A stretch of DNA of 64,000 nt from NCBI GenBank assembly GCA_905221605.1, contig CAJNDS010000308.1:18501-82500 (forward strand). Reading direction: 5' to 3'. This document shows positions 22,873 through 35,163 of the stretch, piece by piece. Origin of the DNA: Symbiodinium natans. Taxonomy: Eukaryota > Sar > Dinophyceae > Suessiales > Symbiodiniaceae. Position numbers and translations under genes: made by a program. How positions within the stretch are numbered: position 1 is the first letter of the stretch; every line of letters begins with the position of its first letter. The notes under the pieces are model-generated. The model did not search any database. It was given only the letters and a program-made list of their open reading frames with translations, and had not been told where the DNA came from.

Positions 22873-24935
22873 GCGGGGCCCTTGGAGGGATGTCGCAGGG
22901 GGGCGGCGTGCCAGTTGAAGGGCTCGTCAAGGCCTGGTAAGGGGGGGTTGAGAGGGGTTCTGGGGCGGGCGGAGAGGTCCTAAATCCTATAAACCCTAAA
23001 CCCTGAAGATCGACTCAACTACCACCATCCCTCACGCGGAACCCTCAAGGCCCCGGTCGGAGAGAAGCACCCAGCTCACCACAGCTGTGTTCAAAAATGG
23101 GGGGTGAATTTCTCCCCTCTTCCTGAGCCCAAGCAGAGTCTTCCCGCTGCTCTTCAGCGAGTTCTCGTGGAGAATACTGATCTTCCGCCATTTTGGGGGG
23201 TTTTGGATTGACATACTGGGCTTGGTGAGTCGCAATCAAAGCCCCCATGCCGAACTCCTGAACGTGTATGGCAATCTTGGGGCCGCCCTCCAGAAATCTT
23301 TCTGTGCCACTGCCATCGTGCATTCCCCCCCCCCTCATCCTCCCTTTTACCAGGGTCGGATTTGACTCCCATAAGCTCGGCACTCCGGAGAGAGAAAAAA
23401 GAAAAATGTGCTGGTGTTGACCACTTCCTGTACCTGCCAGTCTAGATAAGACCAAGGATCAACACCCTGACCCCCAGCTGAGCCGCATTGCATCTTCTGA
23501 TGCCCAACAGTAAACACCAGAAAGGTGGAACATGGTTTAAGGATCATTAGAGCTGGGATTCCCTTTAGTGTACCTTCTGGGGTATGAGGACAAGGATGTT
23601 CCAACTTTTGCCAGTTTACTGTAAACCATCTGGCCCCCATATTTGCCGGTCATCAGCTTTTGACTTTGGCATCCAGCGCCACTCCCTGACCCTAGGGGTT
23701 TTTAGAGGCTAGGGCGTTTAGGGGTTTATGGGGTTTATCAGGCTTGTCGGGTTTATAGGGTTCACAGGGCTTCTAAGTAGGGGTTATGATTAGAGCTTAT
23801 CGGGCTTGCAGGGTTTATAGGGTTTAGGGTTTAGGGTTTAGGGTTTAGGGTTTAGGGTTTAGGGCGTAGGGCTTAGGGCTTAGGGTTGAGTGTACCTTGA
23901 TAGCCAATGGGTTGCCCTGCCCGTGCAATCCAGTGGATGAGTTGTTTGCATGATACGGTGTATAAGGGAACCCGCCACAGAATTTAGGGTTCGGGGCTTA
24001 GGGTTTAGGGGTTTAGGGACTTAGGGCCTTGGCTACGGGAACCTCACCAGGGGGAGCTATTCCGGGAACTATCCCAAGAGCTAACTCCCTATCACTCCTT
24101 GAGGTAACAAATCTTGCGCACATACTGTTCCAGGTCCAACCCTTAAACCCTTTACTCCCCTTAGCTTTGGAGTAGACCCTGGAAAAAAAGTATATACTTT
24201 TTAGGTAATAAGTAGCAACAATAGGAACCCAGAACAAAAAAAAGTATTAAAGTATAGTACTCCAAAGCCCAGTCCCTGAAAGAGGACCAACCATGACTGG
24301 GGGTCCAGTGCAGGAATACCAGCCCTAAGGCAACAACCCAACCGCGGGTTCTAAACCCAACACCCCAAAGCCCCAGCTTTGCAGGCACTACTTTTGTTCC
24401 TTTACAGATGGTTTCCGTGCTCATCCTTGAGCCATAGTAACAGTGACGTGCGTTACGTCCCTTCCAACAAGCCCTTCTACATCTCAGCATAAGGGTTTGG
24501 GGCTCCGGGTCAGGATTTAGGGTTCAGGATACGGGGTTTAGGGCTTAGTGCTTCCAACCCCTAAAGAACCGGATAGTACCCTTGGCATCCTCACAGGATC
24601 TGCTTGGTGTTTAGGGCTTCCTCAAAAGCTGCGCCACACTGGGACCTGGGACCAGATGCTTCAAACACGTGGTAAAAGTGCAAGAAAACGGCGCAATACC
24701 CTACATACCTGCAGGGCTTACAAAGCGCGCCCTGGCTGCGTTTGTGCATGAAACCCGTGCATACACCAGCATGCTTCCAGGGCCGGGAGCTGGCCTCATG
24801 ATGCAACGGCTTACGCCACCTCGTGTTCACATGCAGTGGGTGTTGAAACCGAAAGCGTCCCCGCCTCACAGAGTGCCTGATGCGCTTACGCCCCCCCTTC
24901 CTAGGGCCCTTCTAGGTATTTGACGTTTTGGTGTG
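22873..24935. other. Largely unique non-coding island of about 2 kb
   Basis: Few telomere-like units except TTTAGGG at 23817-23875. Overlapping ORFs of 70-136 codons on both strands show no domain, and none is favoured. It contains one copy of a dispersed repeat (23568-23640) shared with 30280-30350. Confidence 0.55.
23568..23640 (-). repeat. Dispersed repeat copy
   Basis: TTTAGTGTACCTTCTGGGGT..GACAAGGATGTTCCAACTTT..GTTTACTGTAA resembles 30282-30345 at roughly 75-80% by eye. Antisense translations of both copies share LEHP-P-TP-G-LKG. It may be a relic of an old coding element or a non-coding repeat. Confidence 0.65.
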
Positions 24936-24941
24936 AACCCG

Positions 24942-25184
24942 GTTTAGGGTTTAGGGTTTAGGGTTTAGGGCTTAGGGTTTAGGGTTTAGGGTTTAGGGTT
25001 TAGGGTTTAGGGTTTAGGGTTCAGGGTTCAGGGTTCAGGGTTCAGGGTTTAGGGTTTAGGGCTTAGGGGTTTTTAGGGTTTAGGGTTTAGGGTTTAGGGT
25101 TTAGGGTTTAGGGTTTAGGGTTTAGGGTTTAGGGTTTAGGGTTTAGGGTTTAGGGTTTAGGGTTTAGGGTTTAGGGTTTAGGGT
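24942..25184 (+). repeat. Long TTTAGGG tract
   Basis: About 34 heptamers with TTCAGGG variants clustered at 25020-25050. One of the longest interior tracts. Confidence 0.94.
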
Positions 25185-26230
25185 ATCCGCTTTAATCCGT
25201 GCAGGAAGCCCACGACCATGTGGTTTTAGGCTTTCGGGCGCAGTGGCCGGAGGAATGTTAAAAGGTAAACCCCGTGACCACAAGCTGTTGGTTGTGGCGG
25301 CCTATGTAAGTAGAATAGGTCCTTTGAACAGTATCCTAAACCCTAAACCCTAAACCCGCTCTGTGTGCTGCGGCCTACTACAGTTCTGCGAACCCAGCCC
25401 CCACTCCCCCTCCACCAAACCCTAAACCCTAAACCCTAAACCCTAAACCCTAAACCCTAAACCCTAACCCCTAACCCTAAACCCTAAACCCTAAACCCGA
25501 AACCCCAGACCAACCTTAAACCCAGCTTCAAACTTGTGTGTGGCCCGACCCTGGCGGGTGCTCCCATTGGTGTCTCATGGCAGCGGCAGGTTGGCATCTG
25601 TTTAGGGGGTTTAGGGTTTAGGGTTTAGGGTTTAGGGTTGGCGGTTTAGGGTTCAGGGTTCAGGGTTTAGGGTTTAGGGTTTAGGCTTTAGGCTTTAGGC
25701 TTGAGGGTTTAGGGTTCAGGGTTTAGGGTTTAGGGGTATCCCCTGTAGGCTAAAGTACCTGATTGACCTTCACGATGGGCCTCACAGCAACAAATCTATC
25801 TCAGGTTATCTCAGGCATGCTCAATACTAAATTACAAGCCGTCACCCCAATAAAAAAGCCTGCGGAGCCCAACAGTAAGATGTGCAAGCAGGCTCCTACG
25901 GCAACATGTGCAAGGAGGGGTCTTCGGGCCTCAGAGCTGTTGGATTCTTGGGCTGAGGGTTTTGGGTTCAGGTTTAAGCGAGGCCGCCGAGCAGATGCCA
26001 TTCGGACAATCCCTTGCGGGTATTGGAATTGGATGGCTTTCGGCGCTAGGCAGTCCCATCCCAAGCAAACATGCTTAAAATGGTGAAGCCATGGGATGAG
26101 GGTCGGAGACCCCTGACCCTGTAAGATAAGCCATACGCCCACCCCAAAAGCAGCCCTTAGAAGCCCCGCTGGTGGCCCCCGTTCTTAGTCGAGAGCTTGG
26201 AAATTTCCCTGAACCCTAACCCTAAACCCA
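25185..26230. repeat. Mosaic: CCCTAAA 25335-25510, TTTAGGG 25600-25735, then a unique island
   Basis: The two opposite tracts flank a 90-bp island. The unique part 25740-26215 has overlapping 107- and 113-codon ORFs on opposite strands with no recognisable motif. Confidence 0.6.
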
Positions 26231-26238
26231 ACCCCTCA

Positions 26239-26370
26239 GCCCTAAGCCCTAAGCCCTAAGCCCTAAGCCCTAAGCCCTAAGCCCTAAGCCCTCAGCCCTC
26301 AGCCCTACGCCCTAAGCCCTAAGCCCTAAGCCCTAAGCCCTAAGCCCTAAGCCCTAAGCCCTAGCCCTTA
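26239..26370 (-). repeat. Tandem array of 7-bp variant CCCTAAG
   Basis: About 17 copies of CCCTAAG with a short CCCTCAG patch in the middle. Confidence 0.92.
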
Positions 26371-26564
26371 TGGGGGATACAAGGCACGAAGTGCCCTGAA
26401 GAGAAGCGCCATGCCGAAAAGTCGAAGCCCAAAGGCTTAATAAAAAAAAAACGAGTGGAGGGCCGAGCTTTTGGTTCAAGGTTTATTGGCTTTTGGTCCT
26501 ACTTACCACCAACCTTTAAACCCTAAACACTAAAAACTAAACCCTAAACCCTCCAAACGCTAAG

Positions 26565-26668
26565 CCCTCCAAACCCTAAACCCTAAACCCTAAACCCTAA
26601 ACCCTAAACCCTAAACCCTAAACCCTAAACCCTAAACCCTAAACCCTAAACCCTAAACCCTAAACCCT
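26565..26668 (-). repeat. Perfect CCCTAAA tract
   Basis: About 14 heptamers of the C-strand telomere repeat. Confidence 0.94.
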
Positions 26669-26754
26669 GCCCCTTCCGACCTGGAGCTTCCTGCACACTT
26701 ATTGGGCGTTAGGGTTTCGGGGTTCAGGGTTTGAGGTGAAGCTTTTTGGGGGGG

Positions 26755-26892
26755 TTTCAGGTTTAGGGTTTAGGGTTCAGGGTTCAGGGTTCAGGGTTTA
26801 GGGTTTAGGGTTTAGGGTTCAGGGTTCAGGGTTTAGGGTTTAGGGTTTAGGGTTTAGGGTTTAGGGTTTAGGGTTTCGGGTTCAGGGTTTAG
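26755..26892 (+). repeat. TTTAGGG tract with TTCAGGG variants
   Basis: Opposite orientation to the tract ending 87 bp upstream. Confidence 0.9.
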
Positions 26893-27210
26893 CTGAGACT
26901 GCCCTGCGACGTCCTACAAGGTGCAAGATGCAGTCAACTTCGGAGGCATCCTGCTGCGAAGCGGACGGGCCATTCTCTTTGGTTCCGTAGTACCCGAAAC
27001 CCCATAAACCCCTTGACCCAAAACCCTCAACCCTAGATCCTAGAAACCCTATAAACACTAAACCCTAATCCCTGATCATGGTCGATTCAAGGGGACCTGT
27101 CCGTAAGATAAACTCTGACACTGGGGCCCATCATATTGGCCACCCGGCCTGGCTCAATCGCGGCTGCGGCGTCCTCCCTGACCTCGGCTTACACCCAAAA
27201 AGCCCTTGTA

Positions 27211-27477
27211 GGTTTAGGGTTTAGGGTTTTAGGGCTTAGGGTTTGGGGTTTAGGGTTTAGGGTTTAGGGTGTAGGGTCTAGGGTCCAGGGTTTAGGGTTA
27301 GGGTTTAGGGTTTAGGGTTTAGGGTTTAGGGTTTAGGGTTTAGGGTTTAGGGTTTTTAGGGTTTTTAGGGTTTATAGGGTTTATAGGGTTTATAGGGTTT
27401 ATAGGGTTTATAGGGTTTATAGGGTTTATAGGGTTTATAGGGTTTTTAGGGTTTAGGGTTTAGGGTTTAGGGTTTAG
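27211..27477 (+). repeat. TTTAGGG tract containing a TTTATAGGG array
   Basis: Heptamers at 27211-27350, then about nine copies of the 9-mer TTTATAGGG (27365-27445), then heptamers again. Confidence 0.93.
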
Positions 27478-30250
27478 TTCAGGTCGACCCTTCGAGTCGC
27501 GAAATACCCGAAGGACCCCCCCCTAACTGCTCTAAGCCCCCCTAAGGTGGCAACACATCAGAATAAACTCTAAAAGAAATCATAATCAATAACAGTATCT
27601 AACCACTAATACTACGATACAGCAGTCAATAATATCATATAAGGTTGGTCACCATTGATTAGGCGGATGGTTTAGGCTGAGGGATTCACTGCGGAGTTAC
27701 TGGTGGCCTCAGGATAGTCTTCCTGTTCTGCAAAGATGCCGACAACCCTAACCCCCGCAAACCCTTCTTTCAACGGTGCACGTCTCCGACTTAACCAGGC
27801 GCACATCCCGAAACTCCCACACCTATAGACCCACCCGACAACCTCGCACGACATTCCGGGGTTTGGGTTTAGGGTTTCGGGGTTAGGGTTTAGGGTTTCG
27901 GGTTTTGGGTGCCGGGGACCCGGCCGAATCCGCATTGCCCGCCTTGCATGGCAGCGGCTTTCCTGTTGGATGTGGTAGTGACATGACCACTGCTCTGAGG
28001 TTCCATCCCTGCAACTCTAAAAAAAATATGGGGGTTTCCCAAAATAGGGGTGCCCTTTTTGGGAGGTTCCCATAACAAGGATTTGAGTGTTTTTGGGGTA
28101 TTTGAGGGTACCCTATTTTGGGATACACGCGTATGGGCTTGGGGTCGATGGATTCTGCTAGAACATTTGAAAAGGTGTGGACCTTGAAAACATGCTTGCC
28201 GCTTGTTGGCATTTGCGTGTTGGGAGCCTGTTCGAGGGTGCTGAAATGTTCCTGGAAGCGTGCCATTGTCAAACGTCGCGCATCTGCGACAACCTCTTCA
28301 CTACAGCACACCACGTTTTGCCGTGCATTTTTGTGCAGTGCTCAGATCAAGTAGCCCTGACCCCCAAACATCCCCAAACCCTAAACCCTAAACCTCCTGG
28401 ATGTGTACATGGGCTTGATCATTCGGGGTTCCTACTGCAATACGGACAAAACATTCAGGGTGCTCAAAAAGGGCCATCATTTACAACTTACAGAAATGCC
28501 ACAAACATTGAGTTGGTGCATTCATTATGTACTCGTATAAAGAAAACAACGACCTTGTGTGTTTTACTGGACTGGTGATCTATGCATGGTGCTAAGTAAA
28601 GTTGCATGCTGTGGTGGTACATCAGAGCAGGCCGTATCCCACATGTATGCTGTGGTTGCCTATGGCCTGCGGAGAGGGTGCCACAAAACAAGCGGCAGAA
28701 CAACTGCACAATCATGTATACACTACGTACAGAGGATAGTGCACCCGCCCCCGCAGTAGAGCAGGATTGGGCCATGGCAAAGTATGGCATCGAAGCACTA
28801 CCATGACCTTAGGTTTAACAGGGAAGGCCCTGTATAGGGGCAACTACTCAGGGTTTAGGGCTCTACTCTGAGCTAAGGACCCAAACCCTAAGCCCTGAAC
28901 CCATGGTGTTGCAGACGAGCTTCTTGGCCCTCTTCATCTCGAGAGCCACACGGTTTCGCCTGTGACACGAAATCGGGTTAGTTTCGGGCTTGAAGACCCA
29001 AAGCCCGCAAGCCCCAAGCCCCAAACCCTACTCAAAACCCAAAGCCTTGAATCGAAACCCTATAAAACCCTAAACGGTTTAGGGTTTAGGGTTTGGGGTT
29101 TAGGGTTTAGGGTTTAGGGTTCAGGGTTCAGGGTTCCCAAAAGCCACGCCACAGCGGGGGGTATGGGGGGAAAGGGGGAAAGGGGGGAGCCTACACCCCA
29201 AGACCCTAAAACCTGAACTGAAACCTCCTAAAACCAACCCACAACCGCACCGCGGAGGGGGGGGGGAGAGGGGGACCCAGAAGCATCGGGAGCCCAGAGC
29301 GCCTGATCATGTAGAGGGTCTACCTTCAGAACCGCGAAAATTTAACTTGTTTAGGTTGTGACTGTAAGACACCTGAGAGAACGCCGAGGTAACCTAGTAC
29401 AAGACATTGGCATTGAGGTTCCTAACGCAGGGTTTAGGGGTTGTAGTTTAGGGCTGCAGGCAGCTGAGAAACCGACACCCCAAAAACTGCACACCAAGTC
29501 TAACCCCTAACCCCTAAAGTCTCGTTACCCAGAGCCTTTCGGAGGCGAGCCCTCTGCATGGGGGTGCGAGACCACCCCCACGAACGCTACCGTCCCCATA
29601 GTCCGAGGAGCACGAACTAAGCAATCAAATTCGAACAGCCCGAAATGCAGACTTCTTGCCCGAGACCCCACTACTCGTCATTCGTGCGCACTGCTAGGGG
29701 GATGTAGATCCCCAGTTCAAGTCCTAAATCCTAACCCTTCCCCCGGCACCCCTCAACAAGAAACATTTACATCCCAACATCCCATGAGCACATGCCTGCG
29801 ACGGACCTCCGAGGGCGCGCAGACCTGGGCCAGAGACTTGAGAACAACCCTCAGGGCTTACATAGAGTCTTGACACTCCCAGCCGCAGAACCTGGTGGAG
29901 GCCTATGAGCTCTCTAAGCCCCTAAACCCTAAACCCTGAAAAATTGCCCTTTAACATTACCGAGAGAGCACACCGAGGTCGGCCCGCCGCCCACATGCAC
30001 CATGCTGCTGCACCGTTTGTCTACCCGGTGTGCACAAGTCTCCCGGAACGCTTCTGCAAGCTCAGTTTGTTGGTGTCACAAGTTAATATTCCCTAAGTTT
30101 TTCTAGGGGGAGTGCTTGTTTTGGGGGGGGTATTAGGGCAACCGCAGTCTGAGGCCCCCTTTGTCTATTGCTGGTCGCAAAAACCCAAGTACCGAGCTCT
30201 CTAAGGCCCAGCTAAGCGCCAGAGCCCATCCAAGAAGCTATGCCCGTCCG
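27478..30250. other. Mostly unique non-coding island of about 2.8 kb
   Basis: The second-largest stretch poor in telomere-like repeats (short tracts at 27860-27905 and 29068-29130). AT-rich at 27545-27665. At 28115-28800 several overlapping ORFs of 66-143 codons lie on both strands; none carries a motif I recognise and none is clearly favoured. A short transcript or a decayed gene cannot be excluded. Confidence 0.5.
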
Positions 30251-30279
30251 ACTCCGCCCTAAACCCTAAACCCTAAACC

Positions 30280-30350
30280 CTTTAGTATACCTTTTGGGGT
30301 AGGGGGATAAGGATGCTCCAACTTTCTGGAGTTTCCTGTAAGGGCCTGGG
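30280..30350 (-). repeat. Dispersed repeat copy, partner of 23568-23640
   Basis: TTTAGTATACCTTTTGGGGT..ATAAGGATGCTCCAACTTT..GTTTCCTGTAA matches the copy at 23568-23640 and, like it, follows telomere-like CCCTAAA sequence or lies near it. Confidence 0.65.
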
Positions 30351-31740
30351 CTTCAGACCTGGGTTTCCTTCTTGACAGACGGTCCAAGATATGTTTGGGG
30401 GGAGTTTCCCGTAGTAACCGGGTGCACCATTGGCTATGACTGCATTCAAAAATACTGTCTCTACTTAACCCCAGAAACCTCAGATCCCCCAAGCCCTCAG
30501 CCTTGATTCCTGGATATAGGGCTCCAGAGGGCAGGTCCGAAGCATGGTAGCCCAGTAGCCATATTATGATAAGGGCTTTATTTTATAAAGGAAACCATAC
30601 ACAAAAAAAAGAAGGGTAAAGGGCACCACTGGGTACCAAGGCAGAAGCACCTAAGATTCTGAACATTGGGCGGGGGTTCAGGGTGCTTAGGTGCAGGGCT
30701 TCCGGGGCTTCTGGAGCTTCTGAAAGCTTCGGTCGTTGAACCCTCAACCCTAAACCCTAAGCCCTAAACCCGAAACCCGAAACCCTAAACCCTAAACCGT
30801 GGACCTTCCCGATCATCTTGTTGACCTTGAGATGGAGAGCTTCAGACTCAAGAGCCGATACGCGAACACCGAAACCCGCAAGGAGCACCAGCCAAGGCCC
30901 AAAAGCCCTAAACCCTGAACCCCTAAACCCCTAAACCCCTAAACCCCTAAACCCCTCAACCCCTCAACCCCTAAACCCCTAAACCCCTAAACCCCTAAAA
31001 CCCTAAAACCCTAAACCCTAAACCCTAAACCCCTAAACCCAAAAACCCGAAGCATGGGTCCTACCAGTATCTCTACTGCCCGAGTGGCATGGCAATGAGT
31101 GCAGTCATCACCCATCCTCGAAATGGCTTGGGGCTTGAAGGAGGTGTTCTTGTGTTGGGTTGTGGGCTTTGGTCTACAAACTCTAAACACCTTGACGGAT
31201 AAAACCGGGGCCTAATTGGTTCTTGGAGAGGGGCAGGGAGCGATTTCGTCACCCTCAACCCTAAAACCCTAAACCCTCAACCCTAACCCCTAAACCCTAA
31301 ACCCTAAACCCTAAACCCTAAACCCTAAGCCCTAAGCCCTAAACCCTAAACCCTAAGCCCTACCACCTCAGCTTCATCCTCAAACCCTGAGCCACACATC
31401 CTCACAAGAAACAAGTGTTCCGCCCCGTCCCTCCGAAAGCCCTAAACCCCATACAGCCTGAGGGCTTAGGGTTTGGGGCTCAGGGCTTAGGGTTTTGGGT
31501 TTCAGGTTTAGGGTTTTGGGTTTTGGGTTTTGGGTTCAAGGTTTAAGGTTTCAGGTTTAAGGCTTCAGGTTTAAGGTTGAAGGCTTAAGGTTTAGTAAGG
31601 GAGGTTCGACATGCACCAGACCCATCTCAGAGAGGAGGAATCCCCGGGTTACGGCAGCTTGCAGGACAGTGGAGGGGAGCAAGAGGCTCAGGGCAAACCT
31701 AAACCCTCAACCGCCTACACCGTTTAGGGTTAAGAAATTT
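30351..31740. repeat. Mosaic of CCCTAAA variants and short islands
   Basis: C-strand runs at 30735-30800, 30900-31045 (CCCCTAAA) and 31250-31360; degenerate G-strand at 31455-31600. The island 30351-30730 has no recognisable gene. Confidence 0.6.
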
Positions 31741-31749
31741 AGGGTTTAT

Positions 31750-31868
31750 GTAGGGTTTGGGGTTTAGGGTTTAGGGTTTAGGGTTTAGGGTTTAGGGTTT
31801 AGGGTTTAGGGTTTAGGGTTTAGGGTTTAGGGTTTAGGGTTTAGGGTTTAGGGTTTAGGGTTTAGGGT
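31750..31868 (+). repeat. Perfect TTTAGGG tract
   Basis: About 17 heptamers. Confidence 0.94.
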
Positions 31869-32289
31869 TCTAAAGTTGGCTGGAGAACCCCAAACACTGA
31901 ACCAAGCCAGAGGCACCTGCAGCCGTTGCCTGCAGCCGGCATGGAGAGCATTTGGGGGAGGGTTGGGGTTTAGGGTTTAGGATTTAGGGTTTAGGGTTTA
32001 GGATTTAGGGTTTAGGGTTTAGGATTTGGGGTTTAGGGCTTAGTAGGATTTCGGGTTTAGGGTTGAGGGCTTAGGGTTGAGGGCTTCGGGTTTTAGGGCG
32101 AAGGGGGAGAAATGTAAGAGTGTGCGCTGGTCCCTGGAGCTGCTCCTCAAAAGGCACAGCTTAGGACCAGCAAAGAGCTGAAATCTGGAGTGCAGGATTA
32201 AAGGCGATTGCGTCGCCCTAAACCTCAAACCAAGCGCTGTTGAGCTTCAGCACCTGAACTCAAAACGCATCTGAAGGCGCCTAAACCGT

Positions 32290-32648
32290 ACACCCTAAGC
32301 CCTAAGCCCTAAATCCTTATACCTTTGAACCCTTAAACCCTGAAACCCTTAAACCCTTAAACCCTGAAACCCTGAAACCCTTAAGCCCTCAAGCCCTTAA
32401 GCCTTAAACCCTTAAACCCTTAAACCCTTAAACCCTTAAGCCCTTAAACCCTTAAACCCTTAAGCCCTTAAACCCCCCAAAACCCTTAAACCCTGAAACC
32501 CTTAAACCCTTAAACCCCCCAAAACCCTTAAACCCTGAAACCCTTAAACCCTTAGACCCCTAAACCCTTAAACCCTGAAACCCTTAGACCCTTGAACCCT
32601 TAAACCCTTAAACCCTTGAACCCTTAAACCCTGAAACCCTTAACCCCA
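32290..32648 (-). repeat. Tract of CCCTTAAA variants
   Basis: Mostly 8-mers CCCTTAAA, mixed with CCCTGAAA and CCCTTGAA, about 360 bp long. Confidence 0.92.
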
Positions 32649-32729
32649 TCCCCAGAGAGCACCCACTGGAGATCCCAGCCCACAGTGAATCCCAGGTGCT
32701 ATACTAGACCCTTCAGTTCGAGCTTCCGG

Positions 32730-33035
32730 GTTTAGGGCTTAGGGCTTAGGGCTTAGGGCTTAGGGCTTAAGGCTTAGGGCTTAGAGCTTAGGGCTTAGGG
32801 CTTAGGGCTTAGGGGCTTAGGCTTTGGGCTTAGGGCTTAGGGCTTAGGGCTTAGGGCTTAGGGCTTAGGGCTTAGGGCTTAGGGCTTAGGGCTTAGGGCT
32901 TAGGGCTTAGGGCTTAGGGCTTAGGGCTTAGGCTTAGGGCTTAGGGCTTAGGGCTTAGGGCTTAGGGCTTAGTTAGGGCTTAGGGCTTAGGGCTAGGGGG
33001 AGGGGTTAGGGCTTAGGGCTTAGGGCTTAGGGCTT
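32730..33035 (+). repeat. Tandem array of 7-bp variant GGGCTTA
   Basis: About 40 copies of GGGCTTA with single-base slips; continuous with the degenerate TTTAGGG region that follows. Confidence 0.94.
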
Positions 33036-33455
33036 CTAGGGTTTTTAGGGTTTAGGGTTCAGGTTTTTAGGGTTTAGGCTTAGGGTTTAGGGTTCAGTGG
33101 TTAGGGTTTCAGGTTCATGGTTTTAGGGTTTAAGGGCTTATGGTTTAGAAGGGGCTTAGGGTTTAGGGTTTAGGGTTTAGGGGTTAGGGTTTAGGGGTTT
33201 TAGGGTTTAGGGTTTAGGGGGTTTAGGGTTTCTTAGTCCCTAAGGTTGAGGGCTGAGGGATAAGGGGCTGAAAGCTTAGGGTTTAGGGCTTGGGCCTAGG
33301 GGGCCCAACAAAAAGGTTTAGGGTTTAGGGTTAGGGTTTAGGGTTTAGGGTTTAGGGTTTAGGGTGGGTTTAGGGGTTAGGGTTTAGGGTTTAGGTTTAG
33401 GGTTTAGGGTTAGGGTTTAGGGTTTAGGGTTTAGGGTTTAGGGTTTAGGGTTTTG
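33036..33455 (+). repeat. Degenerate TTTAGGG tract
   Basis: Mixed heptamers, octamers and shortened units with several short breaks; ends in a perfect run (33410-33452). Confidence 0.88.
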
Positions 33456-34788
33456 GAACTTAGGGGAGTTCTTCTCAAAGTGCTCCAGTCCACACTCCTG
33501 CCGAAGCTGCGCGTGAAGAAGAGGCAGGGGTAGCAGCGCCCTTCGACTGTTCTTGGACCATGCGCCTCGATTGACTTCCACGGGGTTTCGGCTTTCTGAA
33601 AAATGTAATCGGGCCCCCCCCCCCCCCCCCCCGAACCGAACTATCTCCAGGCAAGCCGCGCAGGAAACGGCCAAGAGGACCTGGGAAACTTCTTGGCTTC
33701 AAAGTTAACCCCTAAACCCTACACCCTAAACCCTAAACCCTGCTGAACTGGCATTCAAAAACATCACTCGCACTCGCAAGCGATCTACTAGAGACTGCTA
33801 CCAGCTGGGGCTTAGAGTTTCCGGCCTTCGGTGTCTGGGGTCTCGGCCTTTTGGGGTAGAACTGCAAGGGGAGGCATCTCATCGAAACTAGTACCGGGGT
33901 CGGAGAAATTGCCACTAATATTCCCTTCTGGCCCCTTGGTAATCATATTATACTCCAACTCTTCAAGCCCCCTATGTTACACCCTCACCTCCCGATACTA
34001 CTATTCCCTTCTGGTCTCTTCGTAATTATACTACAATAACCCCCAAAACCCTATTCTAGCCTCGGATGGCCCTTAAAGCCCTCTGAAAAATATTCCTAAA
34101 TATGGTCCTCTTAAGCCCAATGAGGGAAAATAAAAAAATCTTGAGGGCCTACCTAGTAGCTATTCAGGCCCCTTTGTTTGCACCCTCACCTCCCTTCCGC
34201 GAATTTCTCACTTCCAAGGAACGGATCAGGACGCTGGGCCGGGGCCGCGGGAACGGGCACCTGGCGGGTTTAGGGTTTAGGGTTTAGGGTTTAGGGTTGA
34301 GGGTTGAGGGTTGGGGGTTGAGGGTTGAGGGTTGAGGGCTTAGGGTTTAGGGCTTAGGGTCCCCTAAGCCCTAAACCCGAAACCCCAAACCCCTAACCCT
34401 AAGTCTCTCATAAACCTCCGCACCCGGAGGCACAGTCGGCCTAGTCTGAGCCCTCAACCCTACGGGTTTAGGGTTCAGGGCTCAGGTGTTGAGGACCCCT
34501 GCTTGCTGGTCCGTGAGTCTACTCCTACAAGCCCGAACACTTTAAGGCCACGAAAGACCAAGGGTTAAAGGGCTAAACCCTAAACCCTAAACCCTAAACC
34601 CTAAAGCTCAAGGTGGTAAATTCGTCCAGAACGCCCTTCGCTTACCCCAAACCCGACAGGAAAGGATTTGGAGCCGAATCCCGTGTGATTCTTTGGGGTT
34701 TAGGGTTTAGAATTTAGGGTTTAGGGTTTAGGGTGCTTAGGGCTCAGGATGCGGGCACATCATCGAACGATACGGCCCCTCAACACTG
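33456..34788. repeat. Unique islands and telomere-like tracts left of the retrotransposon
   Basis: The island 33456-34260 includes a poly(C) run of about 18 near 33605 and a copy of the dispersed family at 34065-34190. TTTAGGG/TTGAGGG lies at 34265-34356, then a head-to-head junction with CCCTAAG/CCCTAAA at 34357-34400. CCCTAAA at 34574-34605. No recognisable gene. Confidence 0.65.
34065..34190 (+). repeat. Copy of the AAAATATTCCTAAA dispersed family
   Basis: GGCCCTTAAAGCCCTCTGAA, AAATATTCCTAAATATGGTC, AAGCCCAATGAGGGAAAATA and GAGGGCCTACC are shared with 5527-5680 and 6386-6490. Confidence 0.72.
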
Positions 34789-34793
34789 AAAAT
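34789..34793. repeat. Target-site duplication, left copy (AAAAT)
   Basis: AAAAT directly abuts the LTR and matches the five bases after the other LTR at 49181-49185. Five bp is the size expected of a copia integrase. The match is exact, which fixes the LTR boundaries. Confidence 0.85.
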
Positions 34794-34909
34794 TATTGTT
34801 ACCAGCGGAAAGCCCTAAACTCAACAAGTACAGTGCAACGCACTTTTTGTCTTGAGCCAACGAAGTAGCGTAAGTATGGTAATACAGCTGATATCTTGAA
34901 GTATCGACA
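34794..34909 (-). repeat. 3' LTR (116 bp)
   Basis: Identical to 49065-49180 over all 116 bp. It lies about 250 bp past the stop of the last element ORF. Zero differences between the LTRs mean little or no time since insertion, or later gene conversion. The spliced-leader-like decamer is at 34851-34860 on the minus strand. Confidence 0.94.
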
Positions 34910-34920
34910 CCCCCCGCGCA
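34910..34920 (-). promoter_or_regulatory. Candidate polypurine tract
   Basis: The minus strand reads TGCGCGGGGGG immediately before the 3' LTR. A G6 run at this exact place fits a plus-strand primer, although it is short and interrupted by C upstream. Confidence 0.4.
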
Positions 34921-35163
34921 TCTTAGAGCAACGGAGAGGCGACACATCAGCTGTTCGCGACGCTACTTTGATTCAAATAAGTGATCTTGACACCATTGAC
35001 CAACAACTCGCTGCCAAACGACCCGGCAGGGTGTTGGTGCTTGCCCCACAGAGCTCAGCTCCGCGGCCCTGAAAGAAATGCTGACTAAGGTGGAAAAGGC
35101 AGCCAGCCCGTCAGAGCGGCGAAAACCAAGCCGTCAGGCTGATGTGATGCAAAAGGAAGGAAA
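34921..35163 (-). other. 3' untranslated region of the retrotransposon
   Basis: Between the last stop codon and the polypurine candidate. No ORF or strong motif is seen. It is not telomere-like. Confidence 0.6.

Noticed and set aside
28115-28800. Cluster of ORFs up to 143 codons as a possible small gene
   Set aside because: Open in several frames on both strands, no motif, no splice or homology evidence.
29690-29735. tRNA-like GTTCAAGTCC box
   Set aside because: No acceptor or anticodon stem can be paired around it.
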